Under the pieces are notes generated by a model that worked only from the letters and a program-made list of their open reading frames with translations, was not told the origin of the DNA and ran no database searches. Below are positions 11,512 to 22,959 of a DNA stretch of 64,000 bases, one piece after another. The DNA lies in contig PSQN01000014.1 of NCBI GenBank assembly GCA_002989075.1, positions 992,001 through 1,056,000 of the forward strand, in the 5' to 3' direction. The first letter of the stretch is position 1; the number at the start of each line of letters is the position of its first letter. Position numbers and translations under genes: made by a program. Source of the stretch: Arthonia radiata (Eukaryota; Ascomycota; Arthoniomycetes; Arthoniales; Arthoniaceae).

Positions 11512-12116
11512 GTTGGCGATAGACCGTGATGGTTGTGAAGGGTAGGGAGGGTGTGTGAGTAGATGTGTGAATGTGTGACGGCTGAATGGTCGAGCGGGAG
11601 ATTAGAGGAATGATTGAGAATGCGAAAAGTCCTCAAAGCATGTGGTCTGCGTTGCTTGATTACTTCCTTGCTGGCGAGAGACTCTCCGCCTCTGTGTGTC
11701 GCCAGTATATCTACTGCCCATCCTGAGAGCAGACTGCACTTCTCCTATTCCAGGCCCAGCAAACTTTCACTCGTCTCATCCTCTCCAACTCCATGTCCTA
11801 GCTATCCGCGCTCTATACCTCATGCACTCGTGTCTATTGTCATGACGTTAGCCACAACTCCTGCGTGTCTCCAGCGCTAGCGAAGGCCTATGGCAACCGG
11901 CTGGAGCCTCCGCTCGCAAGCCCTATTCGCCGTCCCATGACCTTGCATGCCTTTGCGTCCGGCGCAGTCCTCCGCTAGTTACAATCCAACACATGGCTTG
12001 CATGCATTCATTACCCACGTTCACTGGGCCTCCTGTCCAACATAACCGCCACCCGCTTATCACGCTGTAGCGGTATCTTTGAAGTTTTTCAACGCGGAGT
12101 GCCTCTCATCGAGCGC
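11512..12116. other. Intergenic between convergent genes
   Basis: About 0.6 kb holding the 3' ends of Tudor-SN (plus) and SQT1 (minus). I see no further gene. Confidence 0.5.
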
Positions 12117-13709
12117 TCAGCTCGCCTCCCCATCAAATACCAACGCCACTCCGTCGTCTCCAGCTGTAACGATGTACCGTCCCCCACCCCCTTGGACGAA
12201 ATCTAACACGCCGCCTCCTTCTCCACCGCCTCTGTGCCCTCTCCATTCGCCTAAGCACTGCTTTGCGGTCATACTCGTCGTTCCGCCACCACCCCTCGCA
12301 TCCCACCGCCTTACCACGCCGTCGTACCCACAACTCGTCAACGTCCACGCCTGACTCCCCACACTCCCCAAAAACTCAATTTTCGGTATCGCTTGGTCCC
12401 CGTGTGCGCCCTTGATGTGTTTCCGTAGGCTGAAATTAGCCTTAGTGTCAAAGAACGCAATACTCCCGTCGACGCTTCCTGCCGCTAGCAACGGAATCTG
12501 CGCATTCGGTGAGAAAGACAGCGACTCGATGGACTCGGATTGTGCGTTCAGGGTGGCCAGGATAACGCCCGCCTGCCCTGCCGAAGCATCACCGCCCTTA
12601 GGCCCTCCGCTCTGTTTCCCACCGCCAGCTTTGCTTTTGCTCCCACCACCCCCCTTGACGGACGCAGTCGCACCACGTTGCGCAGCCTCGCTGAGCCGCG
12701 GCAACCCCACCACACGTATACACCCGAAATCCCCGCCTACAGCTGCGATCGCGCCCGTAGGCGAGATAGCCACGCTGTTCAACCCGCCTTGCGCCGTTTC
12801 CCCGTCGACGTTCCGCTCAATCCTGAAGCGCTCGTCATCTGCTGTAAAACCCACGACTGTGTTGCCCCCGGGTGGATCGACTATTCCCGCCGCCGCGGCG
12901 TCGCCGAACACGTCCCACACGTAGAAGGAGCCGTCTTCGGAGACTGTCGCGAGAAGGGTTCCGGGCGTGTTCCAGGTGCCGGCGGAGGCGCGGGCGGTGT
13001 GGAGGTGGAAGGAGTTGATGAATGTTAAGGTGGGGTTTGGCGTCGTCTTTGATGAAGGGGTTGAGGTGATATTTGGGGTGAGGGAATACACCCAGACCGA
13101 GCCATCGTCGGCGCCGAGGGCGAAGGTGTTGGGGTAGGCGGGGTTGGAGCAGGGCGCGACCCATTCGATGGACTCGACTTCGCGGATTGAGGTTAGGAAG
13201 GTGTAATTTGTGGTGCTGGATGTTGTGTTATTTTGTGAGGGCGGGGCAGAGGCGTAGGCGCGGAGTTGGCCGTCCAGGTCGGCGGAGAGGAGGTAGTCGC
13301 CGTGTGGTAGTGTGAACGCGAGCGCGTTGACCGATTCGCCGTGCCCTTCGATTTTGAACGTGGGTTGTATGGAGGATCTTGGCTGTGAGGAGCTCGTTTT
13401 TCGGGGTTCTAGTGAGTCTTGGGGTGGAAGGCAGAAGACATAGCCTGTGTTGTCGCCGGAGCCGGTCGCGATAATGGAGGGGTCGGTGGGGTGCTGCGCG
13501 ATGCAGAAGATGGAGTCGGTGTGGCTGTCGAAGTGAGCAATGCTGTCGTTTTGGAGCTGGATCTCTTCTTGCGCGGCATCTTCGTCGGCGTCGGAGTCCA
13601 TGGGCGCGTCGGGGTCTGAGGGGACTTCTTCACCCTCGTCTGGGGAGAGCATTGCCGGTTCTGCGTCCGCATCGATGGGCTCCGTGGGGGTTTCCGCGTC
13701 GCGAGACAT
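12117..13709 (-). CDS. SQT1: WD40 ribosome-assembly protein, Sqt1/AAMP type
   Basis: Single-exon gene of 530 aa. The N-terminal 55 residues are very acidic (DADEDAAQEEIQ), followed by WD40 repeats such as HTDSIFCIAQHPTDPSIIAT with GSGDNTGYVF, HGESVNALAFTLPHGDYLLS with ADLDGQLRAY, and later SWTLTSCGYDGVVRRWDARG-like blades (the sequence reads AWTLTSCGYDGVVRRWDA). An acidic N-terminus followed by one WD40 propeller, with HTDSI and HGESVNAL in the first blades, is the pattern of yeast Sqt1 and animal AAMP. Sqt1 is a dedicated chaperone of ribosomal protein uL16 (Rpl10) before it joins the 60S subunit. The Gly/Lys/Ser-rich insert near the middle (KGGGGSKSKAGGGKQSG) is a low-complexity loop. The exact orthology to Sqt1 is likely rather than proven; the WD40 fold is clear. 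Confidence 0.8.
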   Translation of the reverse strand: MSRDAETPTEPIDADAEPAMLSPDEGEEVPSDPDAPMDSDADEDAAQEEIQLQNDSIAHFDSHTDSIFCIAQHPTDPSIIATGSGDNTGYVFCLPPQDSLEPRKTSSSQPRSSIQPTFKIEGHGESVNALAFTLPHGDYLLSADLDGQLRAYASAPPSQNNTTSSTTNYTFLTSIREVESIEWVAPCSNPAYPNTFALGADDGSVWVYSLTPNITSTPSSKTTPNPTLTFINSFHLHTARASAGTWNTPGTLLATVSEDGSFYVWDVFGDAAAAGIVDPPGGNTVVGFTADDERFRIERNVDGETAQGGLNSVAISPTGAIAAVGGDFGCIRVVGLPRLSEAAQRGATASVKGGGGSKSKAGGGKQSGGPKGGDASAGQAGVILATLNAQSESIESLSFSPNAQIPLLAAGSVDGSIAFFDTKANFSLRKHIKGAHGDQAIPKIEFLGSVGSQAWTLTSCGYDGVVRRWDARGGGGTTSMTAKQCLGEWRGHRGGGEGGGVLDFVQGGGGRYIVTAGDDGVALVFDGEAS

Positions 13710-14703
13710 GGTCGCTGCTTAGGTTGAATGGAGACTGCCGAAAAGATGCCTTCGCTGGTTACAGCCAGCTTTTAATACTCCTCGAACTCCGATGCTGTGA
13801 CTCTATGTTGTGTTCCAGAAATTTGGACTGACAAATGCGAGGGTGATGTAATCAGGGTGTGTTGACGCGCTAGAGTGTTTGTGCTCTAGCGGCCAGGGGC
13901 TCGTTCAGCGTCCTTGTGGGTTAATTCATTCATCGCCACAGACAGTGCGAACCGTGGCTGTCGTCTGCATGTTGAGATCAGCATCACAGCGTGTTGTCTG
14001 GCTCCGAGCACTACAGCCTTTCCGCTACCTACTCTTTGAGCAACAAGCAAGGACTACACCTGCAGCGTTAAGGGTCCCACGAGACAGGTCGAATTCACAT
14101 ACGAGCATCGATGGAAGTACTATGAAAATTGACAGAATGAATGTAGTTATGCAGTCTGAGCGAGTGGCTCACAGCCGGTGGGGTTTGCCATGCAGCTGGG
14201 GTTACAATTGAGATAGGGGCAAGTGCCTCAATAGTCGAAGGAGAGCGACGCACGATAAGTGAGAATCGGATTTCGTGAGAGTCGTCGAAGGGGATAGTGT
14301 TCTGCGCAGGATGCTGCACATTGGTTTGATGTAATACAGGCTGGTTGCAGGAGCTACAGGACTTGGGGTTTGGTATGGCGCCAGAAGACAGGATTGAAAT
14401 GGTGTGCAGTGAGGACTGTGGATCCTAGAATGACAGAAACCCTACGGAATTGGATATGAGAGGAGATGCAATGAATCTGGTATCAATTGCGCTGCATATA
14501 TACCTACCATAAAGGTCATCAGCATGGCCGCGTCGACTGCGTCAGTATGAACAGAACCGTGAAAGCAATTTGTACGCCTGACGCTCCGCTCACTTTCTTC
14601 GACCCCTATCGTTTTCATCTTCTCTGTCATGCTTGTCTTCACTCCCCACCATCATCACCCTCCCACCCACGCCCTCTTCCTGTCCACGCTAGAGGGCATA
14701 GTT
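13710..14703. other. Intergenic
   Basis: About 1 kb between two minus-strand genes. It contains the SQT1 promoter side and the 3' side of the Ala/Ser-repeat gene. Nothing else is supported. Confidence 0.5.
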
Positions 14704-15884
14704 CTACAACTCCTCCTTGACCTTCTTCGTCACCGCCTCGGCCACATCCTCCACGCCCTCCATCGCCTCCTTGATCACATCGCCCGCATCCTCCCCAAAC
14801 TCAGCAAGCGCACTACTAGCCCTGGCCACTGCATCCGCAATAGCCTTTCCGGCGCTCTCATACGCGGCGGTCTCCTCGGGCCCGAAAATCGCCTCGCTAA
14901 CCTGACTGGCGTATCCCTGTGCACCTTCCACAGCGGCATCATAACCCTTACCCGCGTTCTTGGCGGCGCTGCTCGCGGCTTTGCTGGCCGCACGGCTGGC
15001 ACCCTTCGAGACGGAGGACGCGGCGCTGGAGACGGAAGACCCAGCGGAAGCAGCGGCGGATGTAGCGGCGGCGGCAGAGTTGCCGGCTGCGTCGACGTAG
15101 CCCGCTGGGGTGCCGAAGATTGCCTGCGAGACTGAGAGGGAGGCCGCGGAGGCGAGGTCGCCGATGGAGGACTGGGCCGCGGCGGCATAGTTGGTGCTGC
15201 CGTAGAGGATTGAGGAGACGGAGGAGGAGGCGGAAGAAGCGTATTCGGAGGCGCGGGAGGAGGCAACCTTGTTTGGTGTGTTAGCGTGAGTGTTGTATGA
15301 GGGCGACTGATAAATATAGAGTAATGACTGTGGGAGAGTGAAGGCGTGGGGACAACGGGACGATGTCAGAAACATACCTCAGCAGGCCCCTGCGTACTCC
15401 CTTGAATCCTCAGACTCGCAGCTTCACTAGCCTGACTGACTGCATCATCCACGCCTTTGGTCAGCCTCTCCAATATGCCCGGTAGCTGCGTCGGCGGCGT
15501 AAAGAAATTGCTGCTGATGCTGCTCAAGCTCTTGCTGGCCTCGCTCGCGAGACTGGCACCGCTCTTGCCGGCAGCCTCTGTAAGACTGGCGGCACTGGCG
15601 GCGAGCGCCGAGGGAAAGAGATTCGAGGTGTCGTAAGCGGAGTTGAGCCGTGAATAGACGGACTCGGTGAATGTGGGTGGTTTGCCTGAGACGAGCTCGC
15701 TGATTAGGGCGCTTAGGTCGGAGGAGCGTGAGGCGAGTGCAGAAGAGAGGGAGCCGGCTTGTTCGCTCGCCTGCGAAGATGCAGCGGAGGCTTGGGAGGA
15801 GACGGCGGCTGAGGGAGTGTCTTTGGCGAAGGAGGTGGATGTGAGGAGGAGGGTCAGCAACGCGGTTTGGGTGGGGTTGCGCAT
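14704..15884 (-). CDS. Secreted Ala/Ser-rich repeat protein
   Basis: Two exons, 15378-15884 and 14704-15267, joined over a 110-bp intron (GTATGT donor, CAAG acceptor, GCTAAC branch-like site) in phase 0, giving 356 aa. A signal peptide is clear at residues 1-20 (TALLTLLLTSTSFA). The mature protein is almost all Ala, Ser and Gly, predicted as amphipathic helix or disordered. A degenerate unit recurs, with an (I/L)(F/Y)G core followed by a Tyr and an Ala-rich helix: ILYGSTNYAAAAQSS, AIFGTPAGYVDAAG and AIFGPEETAAYESAGKAI. The last 40 residues are acidic, then basic (EVTKKVKEEL-like end). I know of no function. A cell-surface or LEA-like stress role would be speculation. Confidence 0.7.
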
Positions 15885-16918
15885 GGTGGGTGGTGTGTAT
15901 GTATATGTGTGTGAGAGATTTTAGGCTACAATGTCTGGCACCTTGAGAGCGATGTACACTTCCAGGACGAGAGGAGGAGGATCGATCAATGCAGGGAAGA
16001 TGTCAGCGATAAGAGTGACAGCTGTTGTGTGTCAGGAGCATATGCCAAAAGGTGTGACGCGCTAGCCCACTTCCAAGCTCTGGAGAAGCGTGGTGCACGG
16101 ACCATTGAAGATGAGATGGAGTACGACGAGACGAAGAGAGCGGATGATGATTAATCTCGTTCACGACAGCCGGCATCTTAAACGAGTTTTTCAACATCAC
16201 GAGAGTGTGTTTGAAAGCCTCAAAACAAAGACTGTAGCAGCTACGCAGCAGGAAACCTCGATAACGGGTGATATTGGATCGAGGTCTGGATCAAAAAGAA
16301 ACACATCGAGCGTGTCCAGGTGCTCGAATCGATGGATTGGTCGCACGACGGCTCCAAGACGCTGTAACTCACCAGGGAAGCAGCGCGCGAAGACTGAACG
16401 ACCTCCACGAAGCGATCATCATCCCCTGGCCCGCGCCTGGTTACCCATTTTTGTCGTATACCTTGCCTGACAGGATGATCATCCCGCTACATCTTAAAAT
16501 CCGTGTACCGTACCGATTCTTCAACATGCGATGTTAGTTTTGTCGGTGGCGGTGCGAAGCGCTATGGCAGTTTAAAACATCTTTCAAGCTGTATTCATGG
16601 CGTAGATACTATCGCTAGTAAACTCTGTAAGGTAACTTCGCTCGAATTGCTTGGGCGCGCGCCTATGGTTTGGAGAGAGGTGCTGTACTGTCAAACCTGT
16701 AGTGAGATGATGCCCCATTGGAGCAGGAGTTAGGCAAGCGATCGCGTCGCAAATAAGACTCCATCGATTCAACCACATCCGTGCGTCACGACCCGCACAG
16801 GGCCCGGCATCGAAAGACCACCTAATCGTTATGCACATTTAACAGAAGTGCGAGACACAAAGCCGCCAAGCAACGCGGTCATCTTCCTACCCTCACCAGA
16901 GGCTACACACTTCGCGTC
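15885..16918. other. Intergenic between divergent genes
   Basis: About 1 kb between a minus-strand and a plus-strand gene. A 126-codon plus-strand ORF at 16090-16470 has no domain, membrane or repeat content and is not called. Confidence 0.45.
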
Positions 16919-17413
16919 ATGGGGCAGGCGTCCACGACCGAAGAAAGAGAGCTCGAAGTTCCAAAAAAAATCACAGTCCATACGCACGAACGCTCTCATA
17001 GCCGCGATATCCTCTGTGATTACTTTCACGAACCGATCAGTCCTCCATCTGGAATAAAGATATGGGGCGCACAAGGGCTGGAGTACAGCGACTTCTGTAA
17101 CGCGGCGCGCTATCTGATCGAGCACTGGAGCTCTGAGACGCAGGGGTCTTTTCGCAGGGGCACGCCAGATAGAGCTGTTATCGAGTAAGTGGCAGGCTCA
17201 CTGAGCCGAGTGGCTCGCATGTCAGCGCCCTGAAGATGATAGCTAACACGAAGGAGATCTCTGACGAAGGTGGATTTTGGAAAGGATTTTGCAAAGTATG
17301 AGGGGCATGTTTGGTTCTGGAAGGAGGGGCTTGTGATGGAGATGCATGTGCTTCCCGATAAATGGTCGAGTCTAGGGCGCAAGAGGTTTGCGTTTCAAAC
17401 ACATTTTGGGTGA
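16919..17413 (+). CDS. Unknown 140-aa protein, two exons
   Basis: Exons 16919-17184 and 17257-17413 join across a 72-bp intron (GTAAGT donor, GCTAAC branch site, GAG acceptor), giving 140 aa. The reading frame after the join, SLTKVDFGKDFAKYEGHVWF, continues smoothly to ATG-distal residues WKEGLVMEMHVLPDKW and the stop, which is why I trust the model although the acceptor is not C/TAG. The first exon has aromatic- and charge-balanced globular content (GLEYSDFCNAARYLIEHWSS). There is no signal peptide or membrane segment. I do not recognise the family. An extra upstream exon is possible. Confidence 0.5.
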
Positions 17414-17787
17414 CCAAGAGGTGCGAGCAGAGGACTGTGCTGCTCTAGTGATTCGACGTTACGGAGCGCCACAGCACTGTTATCAAGCTCGCATCGCTCG
17501 CGTACGCATAGCATTACATCTACTACTCTCTAAGCGCGCCCTTGTCACGCTACAAAGATGCATGCTGGCTGATACGAAACAGATCGCGGAAGTGTTCCTG
17601 TAGGCTGCTTACGAACACCAACAGCTTACGACTTTAACTTGCACGTCGAGCGCTTGATCAGGGCAAGACTGTCTTCGTTGCCCAAGATCACCGTTCGCTA
17701 CTCCTGACATACTTATTGCCTAGAAATTGCATCATCGCACAAGCCCTGCAGACCAAGCAGATCTCCGTAACTGGTGTTTGTGGCATT
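17414..17787. other. Intergenic between convergent genes
   Basis: Short 3'-to-3' spacer with no recognisable feature. Confidence 0.5.
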
Positions 17788-18649
17788 TTAGAGGACGAGA
17801 GCCAGCGTCATCGTCCCACTGGCCTTCCCACTAACAGCAAACAGCACAGCTCCCTGACCCACCGCCACAATAGCATTGTTGACGCAAGCCCACCCCACCC
17901 AAGGATACCACGCCATCAGCACGGCCGGCCGATCCGCAAACCGCCACATATTATCCGGCAGTATCAGCCTGAACGGCCATGAGATAGCCAGTAGGCCAAA
18001 GGTAATAGTCTGCAGGACTAGCGTGGTAATACTTACAGCACCCACATCATTAGCGCGCATCGATGTGCTGACCTGGAAGGAGAACGCCACCGCAACCAGA
18101 AGTGTAAGGATAGGGTTAATGATGGCGGCGTTGATGTTGCGGGTAATGTTGAAGACGATGTCGTCCGCTCGGCCCACGATGACAACAGAGAGCATGAACA
18201 GCAGCGTGTGCGTGCCCCAGAGGGTTAATGCGGTCCTCTTGTGCATGCTGTCGTAGGCGAGCGAGGGGAGAGGCTGAGCGGGCAGGCCATCAGGAGAAGC
18301 GGGCAGCTTGAGGACGAGGAAAAAGCTGTCGAAACCTGAGTTGATTATCAAGCTTATTGCGGACAGAGTCTTACACAAGCAGTGAACACATCCACTGCAC
18401 GAGGATCTGGGTGAGATTGAGCCAGTCGCGGGTTGGATGTGGAACGGCGAAGGGATAACCCCGTTCCATGACCGGCGCCGATTTGAAAAGGTAGTAGATG
18501 GTCGTTGCTTGGCCTTGCGCTACGAGTGTATTAAGGAGAGTGCTGGTAGGGGAAAGACCGCCTGATGAGCGGAGGGTGAGGAGGCGGTGGTATTGTGGGA
18601 TGTATGAGATGAGTGTCATTGGAATTAGGAGACTCCAGTGGTGGTACAT
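17788..18649 (-). CDS. PQ-loop family membrane protein
   Basis: Exons 18375-18649 and 17788-18325 join across a 49-bp intron (GTAAGA donor, ACAG acceptor) in phase 2, giving 270 aa. The protein is almost all membrane segments, about seven. The first PQ-loop signature is clear near the N-terminus: LISYIPQYHRLL followed by RSSGGLSPTSTLL. At the matching place in the second half, FSFQVSTSMRANDVGAVSI has the same spacing but without the Pro-Gln pair. PQ-loop proteins include lysosomal or vacuolar amino-acid exporters and SWEET-like carriers; the substrate here cannot be read from sequence. The start is the first ATG in frame. An upstream exon was looked for, but none kept frame. Confidence in the family is good, in the N-terminus moderate. 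Confidence 0.72.
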
Positions 18650-19279
18650 TAGCACGATCTCCTTCTCCTTCTAGGTCACATGTTCAACATTTTGCTTACG
18701 CGCTAGCAATGTTTGTAAAGGTCATGGCATGGAATGGGGTGAGTATGATACTTGGCCGAAGATGGCCGCATAGGCGAATGATATGGGCTGATGGGCGAGT
18801 GCGTACATTCGAAGACGAACGAGGCAGCATTCACAATCATGGAGAGCCATCTTTGATGCTTGTTCCAGAAGCTTCAGATTCGGTGGCCTCCGTGAGTTTG
18901 AGATTGCTCGACTTGGACGCCTGCCGCAAATAAATGTGCACTAAACCCTTTTGGGTGACCCCTTGATTCCCCACTGCACGATTGTGACGACGTAACGACC
19001 TGTCCCGTCCGCTTCAAGTCTCTCGAACCGATCATGATCTCGACCATGTCAATCAGGTCAAAGAGCACATCGCTTCCAGTACGGCTGAGTGCTACCCCCA
19101 GCGTGATGACTATCAGTGGGACGCTGAGAGCAAGGCGAAGAGAGTTTTGCGCAATGGCGTCAGCCCTCCCATCCTATATTCGCGCCGTGAAAATACAATA
19201 GTCTCCAAAACTTCGAAAGACAGCCTCTACCACACAAAGCATAATCTGAAATAGAATCCAAAACCCAATTCAACTCCCC
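18650..19279. other. Intergenic
   Basis: About 0.6 kb upstream of the PQ-loop gene and downstream of the SGNH hydrolase gene. A short splice-like motif lies just upstream of the PQ-loop ATG, but no in-frame upstream exon could be built. Confidence 0.45.
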
Positions 19280-20648
19280 TCACGACGTCGCAACACCAGC
19301 CGGCGCCGCAACAGGCGTAATATCCGAAATGTACTGCTCAACAATTTTCTTGTAAATCGCCTCATGATAAGCCGGCTGAGGATGAAACACGCGTGCGCGA
19401 CTTCCAATAGCGACCCAAGCATTCAATGAAAAATCCAACCCATTCGCCGGCGCCCCAGCCGCCTGGCCCAGGTCGTGCTCGTTGACCTGATCCCAGAAGG
19501 TATTCATGTAATCCACATACAGCGTCGTCTTGGGATCCCAGGTGAGTGCGTTCTTGTTCTCGGCTTTCTGAGCGACCGAGTTCAGATACGCGATCGTCGG
19601 GTCCGTCGCATCGTTGTTCTCCTTGTAGGGGTAGTGCCAGAACCAGAGGTTGGCGTTGCCCTGGTCGGGCTCGACGATGCCGTTTTCGCAGAAGCGGTGG
19701 CCAGTGAGCATCGCGTCGATGTCGATGTAGCGGACGTTGCTGGCGTAGTTCAAGTTCACGGCTTGGAAGATCGCCTGGTTCAGAGTCTGGCTCATGGCGT
19801 TGAAGTCGGCGCGCAGCTCCCGCGACAAGAGGACGTGCTGTTTGCCGTCTGGCTTGGGATTTGCTAGCCGCGCAAAGGTGACTTTGTCGCAGTCGTCGGT
19901 CTGGTCGTTGAAGAATTGACCGTAACTGGTCACGTACAGTCGGAAGCTCGCGCCAGTTGCGGTTTGGCCGGCCTTGACGATGTTTCTGATCACGGAGTCG
20001 ATCTTGGCCACTAATGCGGCGGCGGGCTTGGTGTGGTCGCCATCTGAGATGAGGGACCAGGTCAAGGCTCTCTGTTCATCGCACGTGCGGTGCGTGAACC
20101 CTTGGCTCAGAGGAAACCTAAAGCTGACGTTCAGTCTCTACTTATAAAAACGATGACAGCGCTCACAACACTCACGGAAAGCTTTCGAGGATGCAATTGT
20201 CCAAGATACCCGGGAAGTCGATGTCGTCTCCGCCGACGGTCAATGTACCAATTGTTGGTTTGCCAATGAGGGGCCTTGGGTAATACTGCGGGTTGGGAGA
20301 ACCGAACACACGCTGTACCCACGTCTCCGTAACGAAAAGCTGGTACTTTTCGACTTCGTCGGCTTTGGCGCCTGAGCAGACGACGTTGTTGAATTTGCCT
20401 CCTTGACCAGGTAGTAAACGATCTGGATCTTCCGACATCTGCACTGGGTACGCCGCGTCATAGCGTAGGCAGCGTCGTCCATCAACGTACTTGGTGCTCC
20501 CAACGCCCGAGGCATAGGAGTCGCCCCATGCAGTCCACTCGAAATTCGGCGATCTCTGTAGCAGAGTGAGAGTGGTGTTATCGTAGGTGAGTGGTGAAGC
20601 ATGGACTAGAGGCCCCGACAGCAGTAACAAGGCTGCGAGGCTCTTCAT
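19280..20648 (-). CDS. Secreted SGNH/GDSL-type hydrolase
   Basis: Exons 20176-20648 and 19280-20117 join across a 58-bp intron (GTGAGT donor, TTTAG acceptor) in phase 2, giving 436 aa. A signal peptide covers about residues 1-17 (SLAALLLLSGPLVHA). The SGNH blocks are present in order: block I with the nucleophile Ser in WGDSYASGVG, a Gly-bearing VVCSGAKADE block (II), TVGGDDIDFPG at block III (Asp in place of the usual Asn), and a late RVFHPQPAYHEAIY supplying the catalytic His. The SGNH fold covers esterases, lipases and acetylhydrolases; fungal secreted members of this size are usually annotated as lipase/esterase-like. The true substrate is unknown. The gene looks intact. Confidence 0.85.
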
Positions 20649-21975
20649 GGTGAGCTGTTTGGATAGTAATTGAACGAATGAATAGGAGCCGAAGGAATGG
20701 AGTTTGAACGAACGTGAGTCGAGGAAGCCGCTGAATACTTCATCTTCTGCTGCCAGACGAGCCGTACTTATATGATATAGCGACGTGGGTATGAACAGTC
20801 CTTACCGGAGACAGCTCAATCCTCGCAAATACCGTGGCGTCGCCCTTTAGCGAGAGCCTAGAACTGAAACCCAACACATGAGTGGCCATTGCTGAACCCA
20901 TGACTGTACTGCCAACACTCCACACAGCTAACAGCGCTGTGGCTTAGCAGAAGATAGTGTTTTGGTCACTCTGATACATGTGATACCACTTTGGTGTACT
21001 TGAAACAAATTATGCGGGGTAATAAGGAGACACTGTAGTTGTTTGTGTGTACCGGTAGGCACTTGACTAGCATTCCGCATTGACCAATGGATGTGCTACA
21101 TGGTTGTAACGCGACAGTTGATCTGTCGCTCTCTCTTAGAAGAGCTGTAACCACCACGCAAGAAGATAATGTTGACTTTCACGACCACAAGTCATCGCCA
21201 CCAACAGCGCGTCTGGCAAGCGAGAGCCTGCATCTTCAGCCGTACGACATGTCCAAAGTCGGCAATGCAGTCATGATATCACCACATCGGAGACGACTTG
21301 ACGAAACCAGTCGCTGATGAAGACCGATCAAGGCCGTCGTCGGGCTGTCGAAGAAATAACTCCAAGCTATACGCAAATTTTCATGTACTACCGCGTCAAT
21401 GGAATCCAACCTTCCACACTCTCCCAACATAGACGAACCTCATCGTTAGAATAAAGAACTCTACCCAGGTTGGCTGCAAGGCGCAATGAACTTTACAAAC
21501 GGAAAACAAACCCCTACAATGTTGAGGGCAGGCAGATAAAAGGGCAAGAAAATGGCTGCATTCGCGCATGACTTTTTCAACTGCGATCACTTCAACTGCA
21601 AGAATTTCTACACCCCGATTCCTGGCATTACGTTGATAGAGAACGAGTCATCATATACCATCCTGTCAGAACTATCCATATACTATTCCCCATCCTCGCT
21701 GCAGCCATTGAGCCGACGAGACTCGAGTGTATACGCTAAGCGGTCGAGTCGTTCACGCAGGCAGTGATTGGCAGACACCACCCGTCATCGTTATGTGACG
21801 TTTCAAACACAGTCATGGATTTGCATAGTCTACTCAGCGGAGGCATGTATTCTTGACGGTCTTATAAGGGGATGCAAAGTGGGTGGTCACTCCTTGCGGA
21901 CGGCATACTTCCTCAAAGTACTTATGCATGAACTCATATGGAAAAGCTAACCTGACTCTTTCTGCATCCCAGATA
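20649..21975. other. Intergenic, 1.3 kb
   Basis: Upstream of the SGNH hydrolase gene and downstream of the SnoaL-like gene. Only short ORFs of 60-80 codons occur, with no domain-like content. I see no repeat or RNA gene. Confidence 0.45.
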
Positions 21976-22538
21976 CTACTCATCGTCTGGCTCTCTCGTC
22001 TGGACATAGTCATGATTCTTCACAATCTTGTCCTTGTCGTTCCACCACATGAGCGTACATCCCTTCAATTTCGCTGGCGGCGCATGCTCCTCCTTGAGCC
22101 TGTTCCCATCTCCGTCAACACCTCGAAGGCAGCGAATTTCCCACTCCCAAGCCGTGAAAGACTTTGTACCATGCAGCGAGAGCGTACGTATACGGATTCT
22201 ATAATGGACTTCGAAGGACTTGTGAAATTGATCGTACACGTCGTTACGGCTCAAGCCCTCGCGGTCGCCCCCTTCATCCAGCGAAGATACTCTGTCAGAA
22301 TAATAAAAACTCACTTGTGAGTCAAAGCTTGGAGTCCGCGCTTACCAAAGTCAGAGTACACGAAATCATCGGGATCCATGAACTCTACTAGTTTGCGTGG
22401 ATCGTGGCTCTCATAAGCTGCGATGTACCGTTTCTGCCGCTCGACAATATGACCTCGATCGTTGTCTTGGTGTTGTTCGTCAACACCGTATTGCCATTTC
22501 TCATGTTGATCAGCACCAGCTTCGACATGCGGAGCCAT
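21976..22538 (-). CDS. SnoaL-like (NTF2-fold) protein
   Basis: Two exons are inferred, 22315-22538 and 21976-22249, with a 65-bp intron (GTGAGT donor; the only frame-keeping acceptor is GAG, which is unusual), giving about 165 aa. The conserved core fits fungal SnoaL-like proteins: VERQKRYIAAYESHDPRKL in the first helix, then EFMDPDDFVYSDFG, then after the intron FHKSFEVHYRIRIRTLSLHG followed by FTAWEWEI. SnoaL-like folds serve as small-molecule isomerases, cyclases or binding proteins; many fungal members have no known substrate. The exact splice site is uncertain, so the residues around HNRNDVY may be wrong. Confidence 0.6.
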
Positions 22539-22959
22539 GTTGTACCACGAGGTAGGAAGTGCACACCGGTGAGTTTATCGTGGCAATGGTTGATGCAGGC
22601 AATTTCTAGCCCGGCACGTCTGATAGCAGATGTAAATACATGAGAGCTCTGCTACACCGTATGACCCCCGCAGTAAGATATATGCCTGATGCGACTTGAA
22701 TGATAACGCTGAGGTGATACAAAAGTGGGGTCACGCGCATGCACTCGAGGTCCAGACCTTCGTGCTGTGTGATAGAGCTCAATACTTAAGTGCGTACATT
22801 GTACTTCAAGCCCAGTGGAGGCCCTTTCTCTTTCAGATAAGTCTTCCTGAGACGTAACGGCAGACGCTGTTGGGAAACGCTTCTATCGGGCCAGCGCAAT
22901 CCTGGGTAACAATAGCTGTTAGTCGTCAACACGATCGGTTGGCCTCAACCCGATTCAGC
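22539..22959. other. Intergenic between divergent genes
   Basis: About 0.4 kb shared promoter space. A frame open from 22870 begins with TTG; the first ATG is at 22960. Confidence 0.5.

Noticed and set aside
18650-18960. Extra upstream exon for the PQ-loop gene
   Set aside because: A GTAAGC donor and CTAG acceptor exist, but no combination kept frame with the second exon.
22870-22959. 30 extra residues at the N-terminus of the dioxygenase
   Set aside because: The frame there begins with TTG; the first ATG is 22960.
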